DNA of 26,065 nucleotides, taken from NCBI GenBank assembly GCA_964564735.1, contig CAZMCH010000060.1, positions 1-26,065 on the forward strand, read 5' to 3'. Below the pieces are notes generated by a model. That model saw nothing but the letters and a program-made list of their open reading frames with translations. It made no database searches and was not told where the DNA came from. The position numbers and the translations under genes were made by a program. This document shows, in pieces, positions 24,071 through 26,065 of this stretch (positions within the stretch are counted from its first letter, which is position 1; each line of letters begins with the position of its first letter). Source of the DNA: CAZMCH01 sp964564735 (GTDB lineage: Bacteria > Poribacteria > DTPJ01).

Positions 24071-24868
24071 TTATCTAGCCAAATAGCCTCCATCAACAGC
24101 CAAAACATGACCAGTAACCATAGAAGAAGCGTCAGAAGCAAGAAAAACAGTGGGACCAACATATTCCTCTGGATCAGCAAAACGCCTTAAAGGTATTTGG
24201 GAAAGTAAATGCTCACCAAGAGGCTTGCCATCATATAATTCACCATCTCTTTCAGACTGGCTAATCCATTTCAACAAACCTTCTGTAGCAACTTGGCAGG
24301 GAGCAATAGCATTAACTCTAACATTATAAATTCCCCATTCAATTGCTAATTCACGTGTTAATCCAATAAGACCATGTTTTGATGAACAATAGGCAGACTG
24401 CCCTCGCCCAAGCGCAACCATTCCTGCAATAGAACTCATAAAGATAATACTGCCTTTCTTTTGTTCTAACATGCAACGACCAAATGCCTGAGCGCACCGA
24501 AACGCACCAGTAAGATTTACAGCCATAAGTGCTTCCCAATCCGATATATTTACATCAACCGCTTCTGTATGAAATGAATAACCGGGAACATTAACCAAAA
24601 TATCAACATGCCCAAAATTATCCAAAGTTTGTTTTACTGCATTATCAACATCTGATTGTGATGTAATATCACAAGACACCTCAATTGCTTTTTTGCCATA
24701 AGATTCTATCTTTTCTATTGTTGATGGCACTCTGTCCCTGTTTCTATGGCTTGCAACAACAATATCTGCACCGAAAGAAGCTAGCCCAATAGCGATCACA
24801 CTTCCCATTGCACCACCAGCACCAGTTACTACTGCAACACGACCACTTAAATCAAAAGGATTTTGCAT
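24071..24868 (-). CDS. Short-chain dehydrogenase/reductase (SDR)
   Basis: A 265-residue classical SDR. The nucleotide-binding TGAGGAMG is at 15-22, the catalytic Ser near 145-146 (MSSIAG), Tyr160 and Lys164 in YCSSK, and the supporting Asn118 in NLTG. The usual NNAG is replaced by NVPG (93-96), a conservative oddity. The C-terminal FLASDASSMVTGHVLAVDGG is typical of gluconate 5-dehydrogenase or 3-oxoacyl reductase-like members. An AAAGGAG site precedes the ATG. It is probably a cytoplasmic NAD(P)-linked sugar or polyol oxidoreductase; substrate not assignable. It stands alone between the tRNA and a divergent hydrolase gene. Confidence 0.92.
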   Translation of the reverse strand: MQNPFDLSGRVAVVTGAGGAMGSVIAIGLASFGADIVVASHRNRDRVPSTIEKIESYGKKAIEVSCDITSQSDVDNAVKQTLDNFGHVDILVNVPGYSFHTEAVDVNISDWEALMAVNLTGAFRCAQAFGRCMLEQKKGSIIFMSSIAGMVALGRGQSAYCSSKHGLIGLTRELAIEWGIYNVRVNAIAPCQVATEGLLKWISQSERDGELYDGKPLGEHLLSQIPLRRFADPEEYVGPTVFLASDASSMVTGHVLAVDGGYLAR

Positions 24869-25012
24869 TATAGGTATCTCCTTTAATTATTTATTATTTT
24901 CCCCAGAGTTTATTATTAATAATATGTCATCTTTTGGTTTAATACAATACAAATTTCTTCTTGATATTTTATTTCAGATAAAAAAATTATACTTAATTTA
25001 AATTAATTAATC

Positions 25013-25041
25013 TTGTTATAAAAGCCTATTATTGTTATAAT
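25013..25041 (+). promoter_or_regulatory. Promoter of the alpha/beta-hydrolase gene
   Basis: TTGTTA (25013-25018), 17-base spacer, TATAAT (25036-25041), about 40 bases before the ATG at 25082. The -10 is perfect and the -35 matches four of six. Confidence 0.65.
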
Positions 25042-25081
25042 ATATTATCTAGTGAGGACTTACAGGTTTGAGGTATAAATT

Positions 25082-26065
25082 ATGTATAAACCAGAATTGT
25101 CATTGCAAAATGAGGTTATTTTAGCATGTCGGGAATCTCTTGCCAAAGGTGCAGAAAGACGAAAAAGTATTAAGACAAAATCAGACTGGCAATTATGGCA
25201 AAAAGAAATTAAAGACGTAATCAAGTCATCTTTTCCAGATGTGATGTTTGAGCGTCCAAAAGAGCTAAATACAAAGATAGTATCAAAACATGAATTTGAC
25301 GATTTTAGAATAGAAAATGTCTTATTTGAATCTCTACAAGGCTGGCAAGTAAATGGAAGCGTATATTTACCAAAGAATAATGGCGTTTATCCGGGTATTG
25401 TTTGCCCAACAGGACATAGCAACAAATTAGGCGAAAGCTATCAAAAACCAGCACAAGTATTTGCACGCAACGGCTATATTGCTATTTCATTTGATCCGCC
25501 GGGCTGTGCAGGCGAAATTTCCCATCTTAACGATCATTTTACAAATGGCTTGATCGGCTATCTGACAGGTTTCTGGTCGCAGACGCATTTTGTTATTGAC
25601 GCTATAAGGTGCATTGATTACCTGCTAACAAGGCATGATGTTGATCAAAATACTGGAATAACCGTTACTGGTGTTTCTGGCGGAGGCGTTACTAGCTTTT
25701 TTACTGCTTTGTTAGATGAAAGAGTTGCCTTTACTGCTCCTGTTTGCTGTCTAAATGAGCATGAATTCCTGCATTTAACAGGTTTATATACTAGCTGTCC
25801 AGAGCAGTTTGGATTAGGTTATATCGCATCTGGGATTGATTATGTTGATTATATTTCAGCAATTGCACCAACACCATGTCTTGTTATGGGTGGAAAAAAT
25901 GACGAAGTTTTCGATTACAAATCAACTATTCGCATATTTGAGGATGTAAAAAAAATATACGAAATATCAGGTCATCCTAAAAACTGTGGTCTATTTATTG
26001 ATGAAAATAGCGGACATGCCTATACTGTTGATATGGCAAACGAGGCTGTAAAATGGATGAATAAG
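25082..26065 (+). CDS. Alpha/beta-hydrolase, acetyl-xylan-esterase type (3' end cut by the window)
   Basis: 328 codons are visible without a stop. The alpha/beta-hydrolase fold is clear: GIVCPTGHSN around the oxyanion strand, FDPPGCAGE, the nucleophile elbow GVSGG with Ser199 (197-201), an acid near Asp274 (GGKNDEVFD), and the catalytic His312 in SGHAY. This order and the long N-terminal extension (1-80) fit the acetyl-xylan esterase/cephalosporin deacetylase-like (AXE1-type) group found with glycan-degrading enzymes. No signal peptide is seen. GAGGT precedes the ATG by nine bases. It probably deacylates a glycan or small ester. Confidence 0.85.
   Translation, partial: MYKPELSLQNEVILACRESLAKGAERRKSIKTKSDWQLWQKEIKDVIKSSFPDVMFERPKELNTKIVSKHEFDDFRIENVLFESLQGWQVNGSVYLPKNNGVYPGIVCPTGHSNKLGESYQKPAQVFARNGYIAISFDPPGCAGEISHLNDHFTNGLIGYLTGFWSQTHFVIDAIRCIDYLLTRHDVDQNTGITVTGVSGGGVTSFFTALLDERVAFTAPVCCLNEHEFLHLTGLYTSCPEQFGLGYIASGIDYVDYISAIAPTPCLVMGGKNDEVFDYKSTIRIFEDVKKIYEISGHPKNCGLFIDENSGHAYTVDMANEAVKWMNK

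Overview
The window is AT-rich bacterial DNA from a diderm (Gram-negative type) organism: several products are signal-peptide-bearing outer-membrane beta-barrels, and there is a SecD gene and a bacterial tRNA-Ala. The gene mix (paired LamG proteins with a 'TTWGxIK'-like C-terminus, DegT-like protein, FAD-dependent oxidoreductase of the FAD_oxidored type, sugar isomerase/epimerase, zinc dehydrogenases, URO-D-like protein, DUF6067-like glycosidase, PorV-like proteins) is the kind seen in uncultured polysaccharide-degrading lineages such as Candidatus Poribacteria. That assignment is an inference from memory and not proven by the sequence.

Layout. (1) 1-2158, minus strand: the 5' part of secD, cut by the window edge, behind a perfect sigma70-type promoter, then a DegT/StrS-family PLP protein. 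(2) 2401-14396, plus strand: a divergent FAD oxidoreductase; two tandem secreted LamG proteins; a TldD-type metalloprotease; a TIM-barrel sugar isomerase/epimerase; a zinc sugar-alcohol-type dehydrogenase lying between two direct copies of a 'HPERSEGS'-type dispersed repeat; a YeiH/UPF0324 membrane transporter; a 56-codon membrane protein with an in-frame TGA exactly at its family's conserved cysteine; a small cupin; and a 965-residue DUF6067/GH123-like predicted glycosidase ending at a strong terminator (14425). (3) 14482-20331, minus strand: a tightly packed seven-gene operon (DUF1232 protein, phosphoesterase, PorV-like protein, small beta-barrel, zinc dehydrogenase, URO-D-like protein, second PorV-like protein) with overlapping or nearly abutting genes and a promoter at 20386-20413. 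(4) 20445-23493, minus strand: two tandem CorA-type transporters, one with an added MgtE-N-like acidic domain, followed by a slipin. (5) 23494-24868: a short frameshifted reading frame, a tRNA-Ala(GGC) with its own promoter, and an SDR dehydrogenase. (6) From 25082, plus strand: an alpha/beta-hydrolase of acetyl-xylan-esterase type, running off the right edge.

Functionally, much of the window fits capture and catabolism of sugars or polysaccharides: LamG binding proteins, predicted glycosidase, esterase, cupin, isomerase/epimerase and several dehydrogenases, with outer-membrane proteins possibly serving export or surface attachment. A second theme is ion handling (CorA pair, YeiH).

The most notable observation is the probable selenoprotein at 10880-11050. 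UGA replaces the conserved Cys, giving a U-P-C motif; the reading frame and family-like sequence continue cleanly on the far side; and a stem-loop sits downstream at a distance compatible with a bacterial SECIS. A normal gene caller would miss this gene entirely.
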